The notes under the pieces are model-generated. The model did not search any database, was not told the origin of the DNA, and was given only the letters and a program-made list of their open reading frames with translations. Of a stretch of DNA of 64,000 nucleotides, positions 1 through 9,412 are shown piece by piece. Positions within the stretch are counted from its first letter, which is position 1; every line of letters starts with the position of its first letter. Origin of the DNA: Mycoplana rhizolycopersici (GTDB lineage Bacteria; Pseudomonadota; Alphaproteobacteria; Rhizobiales; Rhizobiaceae). The stretch spans positions 1 to 64,000 of the forward strand of contig NZ_JABXYK010000003.1 of NCBI RefSeq assembly GCF_013378445.1, written 5' to 3'. Both the position numbers and the translations under genes were made by a program.

Positions 1-99
1 GCGACGTGATGCGGTGCTGCGCAGCCGGAATGGCTCCGCACCGCAACCCGCCGCTACCGTCCCAAATACAGCAACCCAAAACCGCCGGAGCGAACTTAA
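1..99 (+). other. Unassigned left edge, possible insertion-element end
   Basis: No gene is recognised here. One plus-strand frame (starting at base 2) stays open until a TAA at 107-109, so it could be the tail of a gene lying outside the window, but its residues match no family I know. The stretch around 90-133, with an AT-rich run followed by a G-run, looks like a junction between the recombinase remnant to the right and foreign DNA, possibly the end of an insertion sequence. That reading is an inference. Confidence 0.25.
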
Positions 100-648
100 A
101 ACTGGATAAAATTTGGGGGCAAGGTCATCAGCCTTGATCGGCAGGTGAACCAGTTCCTTGAGCGCGTAGTGGACGCCACCGTGCCGAGCGTGATCGCTGC
201 CTATGAAGATAAGATCGCCAAGCTGGAAGAGCGCAAGCTGCTGCTTAACGAAAAGATGGCTGATTTGGGCAAGCCACGCTCGACACTCGAGGAGACAGTT
301 CGAACTTCCATGGCCTTTCTAGCAAGCCCTTGGAATCTATGGCGTTCTGGCGTGCTGGAGAACCAAAGGGCCGTGCTAAAACTGGCCTTTGGGCAGCGTC
401 TGGCATACAGCAAAAAGGAGGGATTTCGAACGGCAAATTTATCGTTACCGTTCAAGGTGTTAGGTGGTTTTTCCATGGAAGAAAAAGAGATGGCGCACCC
501 GAAGAGATTCGAACTCCTGACCCCCAGATTCGTAGTCTGGTGCTCTATCCAGCTGAGCTACGGGTGCGCTTGTCAGCGTTGGGCGTGTTGCCCGGCTGCG
601 AGCGATCTCCTACTGGGTCCGCCGTGCGATTGCAAGCGCCTTTTCTGA
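100..648 (+). pseudogene. Serine recombinase, C-terminal remnant
   Basis: The frame opened by a TAA at 97-99 encodes the C-terminal coiled-coil/zinc-ribbon tail of a large serine recombinase (phage or island integrase type). A typical stretch is QFLERVVDATVPSVIAAYED near its start, followed by a charged helix and a basic LAYSKKEGFR segment. The N-terminal resolvase domain with the catalytic serine is missing, so it cannot be active. Recognisable recombinase sequence ends near 490. Codons beyond that read antisense through a tRNA-Arg gene and are probably not the original C-terminus. The first in-frame GTG is at 145. It is best read as the 3' scar of an element integrated at the tRNA. Confidence 0.7.
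491..567 (-). tRNA. tRNA-Arg (ACG)
   Basis: The minus strand folds into a complete cloverleaf. The acceptor stem is GCACCCG/CGGGTGC, the D-arm reads GCTCAGCTGGATAGAGC, the anticodon arm is CCAGA-CTACGAA-TCTGG with anticodon ACG, and the T-arm contains TTCGAAT. CCA is encoded at 491-493. It totals 77 nt. A T-rich trailer (TCTCTTTTTCTT) follows on the minus strand. The gene directly abuts a recombinase remnant whose C-terminal codons enter the CCA/acceptor region, as expected for an integration target. Confidence 0.95.
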
Positions 649-786
649 AAAAAATGAAATTGCATGGACAGTGTCGCCCGGGATGTGGATGAAGCGCTGC
701 CGTTGGAAAGTGCCGCGGCCTCTGGGGTGACTTCCGGGATTGTGCACGCTGAGGGCGGCGAGGCCGTCAGCCCGGCCTGTCGTTGC

Positions 787-2253
787 CTACGAGGCGCGAT
801 TGCGGAAGGCGGCCAGCGGCACCGGCCGGTCCGGCAGCTCGATGCGGAACTGCGTGCCCTCGGTCGCCTTCTCCACGAGCGCGATCGTGCCGCCATGGGC
901 AAGCACGAGTTCGCGGGCGATCGCCAGCCCAAGACCCGTTCCGCCGGAGCGCGTGGAGCCTCTAAAGGCGGTGAACAGGTTCTCACGGGCCTTCGGTGGC
1001 ATGCCCGGTCCGGTGTCGTCGATCGTGATGGATACGACGCTGCCCGTGCGTACGGCCGCCACGGTCAGTCGGCCATGATCCCGCAGCGGCTGCTGTGTCA
1101 TGGCCTCGACCGCATTGCGGCAGATGTTGTGGATCACCCGGAACAACTGTTCGCTGTCGGCGTCGACCTGAAGTCCGGATTCGATCTGGATGGCGAAATC
1201 GACGCCCGGATGCCGGTCGTTGGTCAGCATTTCCGAGACGTCGATCACCAGCGGCGCCAGCGGGACGAACCGGCGGCGCGGGGCCGGCTCGCGCATGCGG
1301 CCATAGGCCAGAACGTCGGTGGTATAGCCGACGGCGCGATCGATGGTTCGCAATAGCTTCGGCGCGATACGCTTGACGAGCGGATCGTCGACGTCTGCCA
1401 GACGGTCCGACATCAGCTGCGCCGACGACAGGATGTTGCGCATGTCGTGGTTGATCTTGGAGACGGCCAGGCCGAGATCGGCAAGGTTCTTCTGTTCCCG
1501 CAGCGTCCCTTGCAGCGCCTGTTGCATTTCCGCCAGGTGCGCGCCGGCCACGGCCAGTTCGTCGTCACCGTCGGCCGGTTGCAGTACCCGCGCACTGTCC
1601 GTGGGATCGGCGGCAAAGTCGCGCATGTTACCTGTCATGCGGCGTATGGGGCGGATCAGCATCCGGTTGATGGCGAGGAAGATCAGCCCGCCGGTGATCG
1701 CAGAAAGAACCACGGTGAAAAACAGAACGTTGCGGGCATAGACGAGCATCGCCTTGCGCAGGGCCTTGTCGGCGAGCACCACCTCGATCGTGGTGTCGCT
1801 GTCACCGAGCGGGCCGTAGGCGCGGATGATCCGGTTGCCGCCGAAGAAGAGCGTGTCGAAGGCGTCGCAGATGGCCGAGATCGGCTCAATCGCTGCAAGG
1901 TCGTACTGCGCGTCGACGGTCGGCGGAATGTCGGCGACGGCGACGAGGCGCGCGGCGTCGTGGCGGCGCAGCACGATCGCCTTGGTGCCGGTGGCCATCA
2001 GCGTCTCGTCCTGCAGCGCCCGGGAGAGGTCCTGCTGCGGGAACCCGTCGGCGACGATCGCCGCTGCGGCTGCGACGTTCAGGCGATCGCTCAGCCAGCG
2101 GACCCGCATGCTCGCCACGGAGGGGACGAAGATCAGCACTTCCGCAAGCACGATGAAGGCGACTGTCAAAAGCAGCAGGCGTCCCGACAGCCCCTTGAGG
2201 GTGCTCGGCATCTGCACGCGTCCCAGCATCGGCGTAGTTTCGCTTTCCTTCAT
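787..2253 (-). CDS. Membrane sensor histidine kinase (orphan)
   Basis: Inner-membrane two-component sensor kinase of 488 residues. Transmembrane segments lie at about 22-47 and 174-197 and flank a periplasmic sensor of about 125 residues. A HAMP linker follows (about 198-250), then a dimerisation helix with the phospho-acceptor at His269 in the motif NHDMRN. The HATPase domain has an N-box at about 375-385 (HNICRNAVEAM), G1 DDTGPGMP and G2 GGTGLGLAIA. The ATG at 2253 is chosen because AGGAG lies five bases before it; longer in-frame starts add an unconserved proline/arginine-rich stretch. No response regulator is adjacent, so the partner and signal are unknown. It is transcribed towards the tRNA. 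Confidence 0.85.
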   Translation of the reverse strand: MKESETTPMLGRVQMPSTLKGLSGRLLLLTVAFIVLAEVLIFVPSVASMRVRWLSDRLNVAAAAAIVADGFPQQDLSRALQDETLMATGTKAIVLRRHDAARLVAVADIPPTVDAQYDLAAIEPISAICDAFDTLFFGGNRIIRAYGPLGDSDTTIEVVLADKALRKAMLVYARNVLFFTVVLSAITGGLIFLAINRMLIRPIRRMTGNMRDFAADPTDSARVLQPADGDDELAVAGAHLAEMQQALQGTLREQKNLADLGLAVSKINHDMRNILSSAQLMSDRLADVDDPLVKRIAPKLLRTIDRAVGYTTDVLAYGRMREPAPRRRFVPLAPLVIDVSEMLTNDRHPGVDFAIQIESGLQVDADSEQLFRVIHNICRNAVEAMTQQPLRDHGRLTVAAVRTGSVVSITIDDTGPGMPPKARENLFTAFRGSTRSGGTGLGLAIARELVLAHGGTIALVEKATEGTQFRIELPDRPVPLAAFRNRAS

Positions 2254-2488
2254 AGTCACTCCTGGCCATGCCATATCGGCATGGCGGCGTATCCGCGACG
2301 GTGTTCGGTGGCCCCCTGGGGTTCCTGGCATCCGGACCGGCCGCGCTTGAGCGCGGATGTCGCCTCGTTCCGGAAATCTGCACATGCCGGTGCATGCAAT
2401 TCAATATCCATCATAACGGATGTGGCTGCGCATTCCAATCGGCGGGTGCGCGTCGGCGAGGTGGCACTGCGAACAGGGCGGCCTGCCC

Positions 2489-2521
2489 AAAAAAAAGGGT
2501 GGCGAACTGGCCGCCACCCTT
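2489..2521 (-). terminator. Intrinsic terminator of the chemoreceptor gene
   Basis: On the minus strand the ten-base stem AAGGGTGGCG/CGCCACCCTT closes a seven-base loop and is followed by an uninterrupted T-run. It lies about 30 bases beyond the stop codon of the chemoreceptor gene. Confidence 0.85.
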
Positions 2522-2551
2522 CGAGCAAGGGTTCATTTGCCGTCTGGCGGC

Positions 2552-4549
2552 TCAGAATTCTTCCCAGCCGTCCGGGCTCACCGCCTGTGCCGTATTTCCG
2601 CGGCTGACGAATGCGCGTGCCACGTTGCTCACCATCTTGCGGGCGGGCGATTCGACCGGCCGGTGGGAGGGCTGGGCGACGACGACGGGGCTCTCGCCGG
2701 TGCGGAAGCGCGAGACGAGGCTGGTCAGGCTGTCGGCTTCGGCCTTGAGCTTGTGGGTCGCAGCCGAGCTTTCCTCGACCATCGCGGCATTGTGCTGCGT
2801 GACCTGGTCCATCTGGTTCACCGCGGTCGATACTTCCTGCAGTCCGGTTGCCTGTTCGCGCGCTGCGGTGGCGATCGAATGGATGTGGTCGTTGATCTTC
2901 GTCACCCGGATCTCGATGTCGGCCAGTGATTCGCCGGTAGCCTGGACGTACTTGACCCCGACGGACACCTCGTCTCCGGACTTGGTGATGAGGCCCTTGA
3001 TGTCCTTGGCAGCGCTTGCCGCGCGCTGTGCAAGCTCGCGCACTTCCTGCGCCACGACCGCGAAGCCCTTGCCGGCGTCGCCGGCACGCGCCGCTTCCAC
3101 GCCGGCGTTGAGCGCCAGAAGGTTGGTCTGGAAGGCGATCTCGTCGATCACGTTGATGATCTGCGTGATCTCGTTCGAGGCCTGCTCGATGCGTCCCATG
3201 GCGTCGATGGCATTGCGGACGACTTCGCCGGACTGCTTGGCGCTGCGGGTCGCCTCGCCGACCATGGTGGTCGCTTCCTGGGCCCGCTCGGTCGAGTTAC
3301 GGACGGCCGCGGTGATCTCCTCCAGTGCTGCCGACGTCTCCTCGAGTGCGGCCGCCTGCTGTTCGGTGCGCTTGGAAAGGTCGTCGGATGCCGTGCGCAA
3401 CTCGCCGGAGTTTGCATTGATGGAGTCGGTGGAGGCGCGCACCTCTCGCATCGCGCTCTGCAGCGTTGCCAGCGTGCTGTTCACGTTGGTCTGCAGTTCG
3501 GCGAATGCGCCCTGATACGCGCCGTTCATCTTGCTCGTCAGGTCGCCCTCGGCAAGGGCAGCGATCACGCGGCGCGTCTCGTTGATACCGGTGTCGACGC
3601 TGCTGACGAGTTCGTTAACGCTGGCGGCGAACCGGTTGAGGTCGGCGTTGCCGTAGTCTTTGTCGATGCGCTGCTTGAAATCGCCGGCTGCTGCTGCGTG
3701 CACCACCGTTGCGATCGAAGACTGCAGGTCGGCACTCTTCTCGCGCAGGACCTGTTCCTGTGCGTTGAGGTCGCGTACCTCGATGGCGTTCTTGCGGAAG
3801 ATGGCGACGGCGGCGGCCATGTCGCCGATCTCGTCCTTGCGGCCGGCATAGGGCACTTCGGTCGACAGGTCGCCGGCGGCGAGCTGCTTCATGGTGGCCG
3901 TCACGTTCTGGATCGGACCGCTCAGATGGTTCGTGGCGACGTAGAAGGCGGCGCCTCCGCCGACGGCGAGGCCCAGCACGATCGTCGAGAGCACGAGCGC
4001 CAGCATAAGGGTCTGGAATTCGGAAACGTCTGCCTTGATCGCGGCAAGGTTTGCGCGGTCGGTGTCGACGACGGCGTCGATCTCCTGCTGGAACGCCTTG
4101 CGGTTGGCCCGGTTGGCGTCGTTGTTGCCCTGCTCGTTGGCGGCCTTGGGCGAGACTTCCGAGCCGAGCCGGGCGGTTTCCGCGCGGAACGTGCGGAATT
4201 CGGCGGCGCGGCTGACGACTGCCTCGAAGGCCTTCATCTGCGCTTCGGGCACCTTCGGCCGCCAGGCGGTCAGGGTCTTGTCGATCTCGTCCAGTTCGTT
4301 CCGGATGCCGGTTGCGAATTTCTGCGCGGCCTCGATGGTGGGAGAGCTGTAGACGCCGCGCGCTTCCATGACGACGGCGGTGACCTGCCGGTTGAGATGC
4401 TCGCCGAGATAGGCGCGATCGGCGGCGTTTTCGAACTGGCGAAGCTTCCGGTCGTATTGATAGACGACGCCGAGCGCCATGCCGCCGATGAGGATGGCGA
4501 TCATCCCCATCAAGCCTACGATGAGATAGATTCTTGCGCGTATTTTCAT
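2552..4549 (-). CDS. Methyl-accepting chemotaxis protein
   Basis: Chemoreceptor of 665 residues. A short cytoplasmic N-terminus is followed by TM1 (about 8-30), a helical periplasmic four-helix-bundle-type sensor (about 31-180), TM2 (about 181-206), tandem HAMP-like segments and the cytoplasmic signalling coiled coil. The conserved hairpin tip reads EIAFQTNLLALNAGVEAARA, followed by GKGFAVVAQEVRELA. The extreme C-terminus GWEEF resembles the CheR/CheB-binding pentapeptide of rhizobial receptors, suggesting adaptation by methylation. The start at 4549 has a GAGGGGG ribosome site; a start 11 codons earlier lacks one. The ligand cannot be read from sequence. No che or fli genes are nearby, and a strong terminator follows. 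Confidence 0.92.
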   Translation of the reverse strand: MKIRARIYLIVGLMGMIAILIGGMALGVVYQYDRKLRQFENAADRAYLGEHLNRQVTAVVMEARGVYSSPTIEAAQKFATGIRNELDEIDKTLTAWRPKVPEAQMKAFEAVVSRAAEFRTFRAETARLGSEVSPKAANEQGNNDANRANRKAFQQEIDAVVDTDRANLAAIKADVSEFQTLMLALVLSTIVLGLAVGGGAAFYVATNHLSGPIQNVTATMKQLAAGDLSTEVPYAGRKDEIGDMAAAVAIFRKNAIEVRDLNAQEQVLREKSADLQSSIATVVHAAAAGDFKQRIDKDYGNADLNRFAASVNELVSSVDTGINETRRVIAALAEGDLTSKMNGAYQGAFAELQTNVNSTLATLQSAMREVRASTDSINANSGELRTASDDLSKRTEQQAAALEETSAALEEITAAVRNSTERAQEATTMVGEATRSAKQSGEVVRNAIDAMGRIEQASNEITQIINVIDEIAFQTNLLALNAGVEAARAGDAGKGFAVVAQEVRELAQRAASAAKDIKGLITKSGDEVSVGVKYVQATGESLADIEIRVTKINDHIHSIATAAREQATGLQEVSTAVNQMDQVTQHNAAMVEESSAATHKLKAEADSLTSLVSRFRTGESPVVVAQPSHRPVESPARKMVSNVARAFVSRGNTAQAVSPDGWEEF

Positions 4550-4967
4550 TGCGGCCCCCTCTGCCACGAGAAAGAATTGCACAGGCAGCTGCTGGCCGCA
4601 CTGAATGCTGCCTATTTTGTAGTCTTTAAAAGTTAATGAGAATTCTAATGGATGCTAACGTGATAATGCGTGCGGAAGCATTTCGGACTTGATTTTCGTC
4701 AAAGAAATCAGCTTCTTCGGATAACGTAACGTAAGGCTGCTGTTCGTATCGCGCAACTGCGCCACCAGAACTTGCAATGCCGCGTTAAGCTTTTTCGCGT
4801 TTGCCCGCATTTGCGGCGTGGAATTGACTTTCCCCGGCCTTTGCCCTTATAAGCCGCGCACGTCCGGGCGGGGTGTCATATTGTGATGGCCGACAGCGTC
4901 CGCAAACGTAACGCTCCTTGCTTAAACGCAAACCCAAGAAGGGCCGCACACCGCGGTATTAAAATAA
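4550..4967. other. 418-bp intergenic region, divergent promoters
   Basis: This spacer separates the chemoreceptor (leftward) from rpmH (rightward). The left part is AT-rich and should carry the chemoreceptor promoter, but I see no convincing motif. The right part carries the strong rpmH promoter at 4824-4852 and a leader of about 110 bases. I find no believable small gene. An 82-codon plus-strand frame at 4883-5131 is an out-of-frame shadow of rpmH. Confidence 0.6.
4824..4852 (+). promoter_or_regulatory. Sigma-70 promoter of rpmH-rnpA-yidC
   Basis: A TTGACT box at 4824-4829 and a TTATAA box at 4847-4852 are separated by exactly 17 bases, a near-consensus housekeeping promoter. Transcription should start near 4859, giving a leader of about 109 bases before rpmH. 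Confidence 0.75.
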
Positions 4968-5105
4968 ATGTCGAAGCGTACCTACCAGCCTTCCAAGCTT
5001 GTTCGCAAGCGTCGTCACGGCTTCCGTGCCCGCATGGCCACCAATGGCGGCCGCGCGGTTCTTTCCGCACGTCGTGCACGCGGCCGCAAGCGTCTTTCGG
5101 CCTAA
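4968..5105 (+). CDS. rpmH: 50S ribosomal protein L34
   Basis: Short, very basic protein of 45 residues with the diagnostic L34 sequence: an N-terminal [20 protein letters not shown] block and a C-terminal [11 protein letters not shown] tail. It is a component of the large ribosomal subunit that binds 23S rRNA. The usual length is 44-46 residues, so the gene is complete. It is first in the rpmH-rnpA-yidC order found across bacteria and has a strong promoter upstream. The spacer to rnpA is 33 bases, so the three genes are probably cotranscribed. Confidence 0.97.
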   Translation: MSKRTYQPSKLVRKRRHGFRARMATNGGRAVLSARRARGRKRLSA

Positions 5106-5138
5106 GGCCGCGCTTGCCCGAAGCGAGATAGCCGGGCA

Positions 5139-5528
5139 ATGACGAATAATGACGAAAAATTGACTGTCGGACGGCTGAAAAGCCGCCCGCAGTTTCTTTT
5201 TGTTCGGGACGGCGAAAAGCGCAAAGGGCCGCTGTTCCTGCTCGAACTGCGCGACCGGCAGGAGCCGGAAACCGCGCCGCGCGTCGGCTTCACCGTCACG
5301 AAGAAGCACGGAAATGCCGTCGAACGCAATCGCATGCGCCGTCGCCTGAAGGAGGCCGTGCGACTGTCCGCCGGGTTTGCAATGGCGCCCGGACACGACT
5401 ATGTCATTGTCGCCAGACGCGACATTCTCAATGCGAGCTTCGCAGAGCTTCAGGACCGTCTTCGCGAGCGCATCAGCAACAGGCATAAACACAAGAGGCC
5501 GGCGTCCGCAGGCCCCGGGAAAGAATGA
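5139..5528 (+). CDS. rnpA: Ribonuclease P protein component
   Basis: Protein subunit of RNase P, 129 residues, which assists the RNA subunit in removing tRNA 5' leaders. The family signature [12 protein letters not shown] is present at about residues 61-72, preceded by [11 protein letters not shown]. The C-terminus is basic and ends with an extension typical of rhizobial homologues. It lies just downstream of rpmH, and its stop overlaps the yidC start in an ATGATGG context (four-base overlap), suggesting translational coupling. yidD, which sits between rnpA and yidC in many bacteria, is absent here. Confidence 0.95.
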   Translation: MTNNDEKLTVGRLKSRPQFLFVRDGEKRKGPLFLLELRDRQEPETAPRVGFTVTKKHGNAVERNRMRRRLKEAVRLSAGFAMAPGHDYVIVARRDILNASFAELQDRLRERISNRHKHKRPASAGPGKE

Positions 5529-7321
5529 TGGAAAACAACCGCAATTATTTCGTGGCGATTGCGCTGTCGGTGCTGATCCTGATCGCCTGGCAGTTCCTCT
5601 ACGTCAATCCGAAGATCGAGCGCGAGCGTTCGGTCGCCGAGATGCAGGCGGAACTGGACAAGGCCAACCCGGTGACGCCGCAGGGCACGACCGCGGCGTC
5701 GGCATCGGCGCCGGCGGCCGGCGCCGTGCCGGGCACGACCACGGAAGGCGGCCAGGCGGCGGCTCCACAGTCGGTGCGCATCCAGATCGACACGCCGTCG
5801 CTGCTCGGCTCCATCAACCTCACCGGTGCCCGCTTCGACGACCTGAAGCTGCGTGAATATCACGAGACCGTCGACCGCTCGAGCCCGATGATCACGCTTC
5901 TGAGCCCCGCCGAGACCGAGCATGGCTACTTCGCCGAAGTGGCCTATGTCGGCAACGAGACGACGGGGCAGGTGCCCGGCCCGCAGACGGCCTGGACCCA
6001 AGAGGGAACCGGCACGCTGACGACCACGACGCCGGTGACCCTCAGCTATACCAACGACAAGGGCATCAAGTTCGTTCGCACCATCTCGGTCGATGAGCAC
6101 TACATGTTCACCGTGGCGGACTCCATCGAGAACGCGTCCGGCCAGCCGGTCTCGCTGTCGAGCTATGGCCGCGTCACCCGCTTCTCCAAGCCGACCACGC
6201 CGAGCGTCTACGTGCTGCACGAAGGCTTCATCGGCTACCTCGGCGAACTCGGCCTGCACGAGGTGAGTTATTCGTCCGCCGAGGAGGACACCACAATCGC
6301 GCCCGGAAGAGCCACCAGCGGCTGGCTCGGCATTACCGACAAGTACTGGGCGACGGCGCTGATCCCGCCGCAGGCAACCCCCTACGAGACCCGCTTCTCC
6401 CACTTCACGGACGGACGCCCGCGCTTCCAGGCCGATTTCCGGCAGGAGCCGATCACGATCGCGCCGGGCCAGAAGGGCGAGGTCAAGAACATGCTGTTCG
6501 GCGGCGCCAAGGAAGTTCCGGTCATCGATGGCTACCAGACGTCGCTCTCCATTCCGCGCTTCGACCTGATGATCGACTGGGGCTGGTTCTGGTTCTTCAC
6601 CAAGCCGATGTTCCAGCTGCTCGACTTCTTCTTCCGCTATTTCGGCAACTTCGGCGTCGCCATCCTGATGACCACGATCGTCGTCAAGGGCGTGTTCTTC
6701 CCGCTGGCCAGCAAGCAATATGCATCGATGGCGAACATGAAGCGGCTGCAGCCGAAGATGGAGGAGCTGAAGGCCAAGTTCGGCGACGACCGCATGGGCC
6801 TGCAGCAGGCGATGATGGCGCTGTACAAGGAAGAGAAGATCAATCCGCTGGCCGGCTGCTGGCCGATCCTCTTGCAGATCCCGGTCTTCTTCGCGCTCTA
6901 CAAGGTCATCTACATCACGATCGAAATGCGCCACGCGCCGTTCTTCGGGTGGATTCAGGACCTTTCCGCGCCCGATCCGACCTCCCTGTTCAACCTGTTC
7001 GGCCTGCTGCCCTGGGACGTTCCGCATGCGCTGCTGATCGGCGTCTGGCCGCTGATCATGGGCGTCACCATGTTCCTGCAGATGCGCATGAACCCGACGC
7101 CGCCGGATCCGACCCAGGCGATGATCTTCACCTGGATGCCGGTCGTCTTCACCTTCATGCTGGCGAGCTTCCCTGCCGGCCTGGTCATCTACTGGGCATG
7201 GAACAACACGCTCTCCGTCATGCAGCAGGCCGTCATCATGAAGCGCCACGGCGTGAAGATCGAACTGTTCGACAATCTCAAGGGTGTGTTCCGCAGGAAG
7301 AAACCCGATCCGGCCAACTAG
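5525..7321 (+). CDS. yidC: Membrane protein insertase YidC/Oxa1
   Basis: Inner-membrane insertase of 598 residues, acting alone or with SecYEG in placing and folding membrane proteins. The architecture is the long Gram-negative form. TM1 is near residues 7-24, then comes an Ala/Pro-rich linker, a large periplasmic beta-sandwich domain (about 75-355), and a C-terminal Oxa1 core with five membrane segments. The core includes the cytoplasmic coiled region [18 protein letters not shown] and the [20 protein letters not shown] motif. The basic C-terminal tail (RRKKPDPAN) fits ribosome contact. It overlaps rnpA by four bases, and a UUCG-loop terminator closes the operon. Confidence 0.97.
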   Translation: MMENNRNYFVAIALSVLILIAWQFLYVNPKIERERSVAEMQAELDKANPVTPQGTTAASASAPAAGAVPGTTTEGGQAAAPQSVRIQIDTPSLLGSINLTGARFDDLKLREYHETVDRSSPMITLLSPAETEHGYFAEVAYVGNETTGQVPGPQTAWTQEGTGTLTTTTPVTLSYTNDKGIKFVRTISVDEHYMFTVADSIENASGQPVSLSSYGRVTRFSKPTTPSVYVLHEGFIGYLGELGLHEVSYSSAEEDTTIAPGRATSGWLGITDKYWATALIPPQATPYETRFSHFTDGRPRFQADFRQEPITIAPGQKGEVKNMLFGGAKEVPVIDGYQTSLSIPRFDLMIDWGWFWFFTKPMFQLLDFFFRYFGNFGVAILMTTIVVKGVFFPLASKQYASMANMKRLQPKMEELKAKFGDDRMGLQQAMMALYKEEKINPLAGCWPILLQIPVFFALYKVIYITIEMRHAPFFGWIQDLSAPDPTSLFNLFGLLPWDVPHALLIGVWPLIMGVTMFLQMRMNPTPPDPTQAMIFTWMPVVFTFMLASFPAGLVIYWAWNNTLSVMQQAVIMKRHGVKIELFDNLKGVFRRKKPDPAN

Positions 7322-7345
7322 CCGGCCTCCATTGACGTTGTTCCC

Positions 7346-7378
7346 GAAGCCCCGGTTCGCCGGGGCTTCTTGCGTTTT
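7346..7378 (+). terminator. Intrinsic terminator of rpmH-rnpA-yidC
   Basis: A perfect ten-base stem GAAGCCCCGG/CCGGGGCTTC with an extra-stable TTCG loop (7346-7369) is followed by TTGCGTTTT. It starts 24 bases after the yidC stop. Confidence 0.9.
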
Positions 7379-7487
7379 GGGCCTCGATTGTGATGCCCGC
7401 ATTGCGACACCTGCCTGTCGTTGCCGCGTGCGTCAGCCAAACGCCGTTCTGCCATGATGTCCCCGTCCACTCTCGGCGAGCCTCATC

Positions 7488-8399
7488 ATGCCTGCACCCG
7501 TGGTTTCAAATCAGACCGCCCGCGCCGGGGTTCGTGGCGAGAGGATCGGCGCAGCCATGGTGCTGGGCTCCGCGATCGTCTGGAGCTTTGGTGGCGCGCT
7601 CGCCCGTCTGCTCGACATCGAGGACGGCTGGACCGTCATATTCTGGCGCTCGCTCTTTGCTGCCCTGTTCCTTCTGGCCTTCATGCTGCTGCGCGATGGC
7701 GTTCGCGGTACGCGGGCACTTTTTGGCGACATGGGAATACCGGGCTTTGCGGTCGGTGCCTGCTTCGCGACGGCCTCCACCTCTTTCATCCTCGCGCTCG
7801 CCTATACGACCGTTGCCAATGTGGTGCTGATCCAGGCCAGCGTTCCGTTGATTGCGGCCTTGCTGGGCTGGGTTCTCTTCGGCGAACGGGTCGGGGCGGC
7901 CACCTGGGCGGCAATCGCAGCGGTCATTTGCGGGGTCGCAATCATGGTCTCCGGGTCTCTGACGGGCAGCGTTTCCCCGCTCGGCGACGCCCTGGCACTC
8001 CTGATCGCCTTTTCCTTCGCCTCGGCGACCGTGATCACGCGGCGCTATTCCCATGTGCGCATGACCCCAGCCGGTTTCACGGGGGCCGTTCTCGCCGCCG
8101 GTGCTGCCGCAAGCCAGACGAGCGGATTTGCCGTCACCGCCGGCGAGATGGGCATTCTGGTCGTCTTCGGCGCGCTGAACTTCGGGCTCGGCCTCGCGCT
8201 GTTCGTCACCGGGGCGCGCATGATCCCGTCGGCACTGGCAGCTCTTCTCGGAACGGCGGAGACGGTCTTGCAGCCGCTCTGGGTTGCGATCTTCCACGAC
8301 GAGATCCCCGGCGCGCGCACGGTCGTCGGCGGCGCGATCGTCCTGGCGGCACTGCTTTGCCATCTCGGGCGCGAGATGTGGCGTCAGCGCCGCGCCTGA
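7488..8399 (+). CDS. EamA-family (DMT) transporter
   Basis: Integral membrane protein of 303 residues with about ten hydrophobic segments arranged as two EamA repeats (about 18-150 and 160-295), the drug/metabolite transporter fold. The first repeat contains the usual short-TM pattern (VWSFGGALARLL, then IFWRSLFAALFLLAF). The second ends with a typical LLGTAETVLQPLWVAIF segment. Members export amino acids, metabolites or drugs; the substrate cannot be assigned here. The ATG at 7488 follows a CTCATC sequence with no strong ribosome site. It is separated from yidC by a terminator and precedes engB, probably as its own unit. Confidence 0.85.
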   Translation: MPAPVVSNQTARAGVRGERIGAAMVLGSAIVWSFGGALARLLDIEDGWTVIFWRSLFAALFLLAFMLLRDGVRGTRALFGDMGIPGFAVGACFATASTSFILALAYTTVANVVLIQASVPLIAALLGWVLFGERVGAATWAAIAAVICGVAIMVSGSLTGSVSPLGDALALLIAFSFASATVITRRYSHVRMTPAGFTGAVLAAGAAASQTSGFAVTAGEMGILVVFGALNFGLGLALFVTGARMIPSALAALLGTAETVLQPLWVAIFHDEIPGARTVVGGAIVLAALLCHLGREMWRQRRA

Positions 8400-8474
8400 C
8401 TGCAACCTCCTTGTCGCTTGACAATGCCGGGCAAAACCTTGAAGCCGGGCAGAGAGTTCGCGAAGGCCCGAGAG

Positions 8475-9125
8475 ATGACTGTGACGAAATCCGACGACAA
8501 ACCGCTTTTCGGCCGGCCGTGGATCTTCATTCGCGGCGTGCCGGCGATGAAATTCCTGCCGCCCGAGGGGCCGCCGGAAATTGCCTTCGCCGGTCGTTCC
8601 AACGTCGGAAAGTCGTCGCTGATCAATGCGCTGGTCGGCCACAAGGGGCTGGCGCGCACGTCCAATACGCCGGGTCGCACGCAGGAGCTGAACTATTTCG
8701 TCCCGGACGGCTTTTCCGGCGAGGCGGACGACCTGCCGCCGATGGCGCTCGTCGATATGCCCGGATACGGCTATGCCCAGGCGCCGAAGGAACAGGTCGA
8801 TGCCTGGACCAAACTCGTCTTCGACTACCTGCGCGGCCGCTCCACGCTCAAGCGCGTCTACGTGCTGATCGACAGTCGCCACGGTATCAAGAAGAACGAC
8901 GAGGAGGTCTTCGACCTGCTCGACAAGGCGGCCGTCTCCTACCAGATCGTGCTGACGAAGACCGACAAGATCAAGGAAGCCGGCGTGCCCCGGCTGATCA
9001 GCGAGACCGCGGAAAAGTTGCGCAAGCGGCCTGCGGCCTATCCTGAGGTGCTGGCGACGTCTTCGGAGAAGGGCCGCGGACTCGATACACTGCGCGACGC
9101 CATTGTGACGACGATCACGCGCTGA
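8475..9125 (+). CDS. engB: Ribosome biogenesis GTPase EngB (YihA/YsxC)
   Basis: GTP-binding protein of 216 residues required for late 50S assembly and cell division in other bacteria. All G motifs are visible: G1 GRSNVGKSS, the G2 threonine in [11 protein letters not shown]3 DMPGYGYA, G4 TKTDK and the G5-like [10 protein letters not shown] chose the ATG at 8475, preceded by GAAGG nine bases upstream. In-frame TTG (8418) and ATG (8424) codons would add an unconserved extension without a clear ribosome site. Position between yidC and argB is usual for rhizobia. Confidence 0.95.
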   Translation: MTVTKSDDKPLFGRPWIFIRGVPAMKFLPPEGPPEIAFAGRSNVGKSSLINALVGHKGLARTSNTPGRTQELNYFVPDGFSGEADDLPPMALVDMPGYGYAQAPKEQVDAWTKLVFDYLRGRSTLKRVYVLIDSRHGIKKNDEEVFDLLDKAAVSYQIVLTKTDKIKEAGVPRLISETAEKLRKRPAAYPEVLATSSEKGRGLDTLRDAIVTTITR

Positions 9126-9412
9126 AACATCCGATGCCGAAGAACCGCGACGTTCTCCGGGTCGTAAATCCTCTCTGTTGAACGATCCTGCCCGAGTTGA
9201 ACATTCCTCCGGTGTGTTGACCTGCGTCACTACACCGTCATCAAACGTGCCCTATCTCCTAGATCGTCGCGCGTCCTACTGGGCGCGCGCGGGAAGCAGT
9301 AAACTCGAGTTTGCGCATGCACGACCAGAAGACCGTTCCGGTCCGCGGGGCATGCGCCAGCAGTATCAAGCGGTCGGCGTCCGCCGACGCGGTTTCAACA
9401 GGGAGCACGCTC

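Noticed and set aside
145-648. Intact 167-residue coding gene at the left end
   Set aside because: Its C-terminal third reads through the antisense strand of tRNA-Arg and its N-terminus lacks the recombinase catalytic domain, so it is a remnant, not a functional gene.
5450-7402. 650-codon antisense reading frame opposite yidC
   Set aside because: It mirrors the codon structure of yidC in a GC-rich genome, is rich in Arg/Glu/His of low complexity and matches no family; yidC and rnpA account for the region.
7506-9230. 574-codon antisense frame opposite the EamA exporter and engB
   Set aside because: Shadow of two well-supported genes on the plus strand; no domain or ribosome site.
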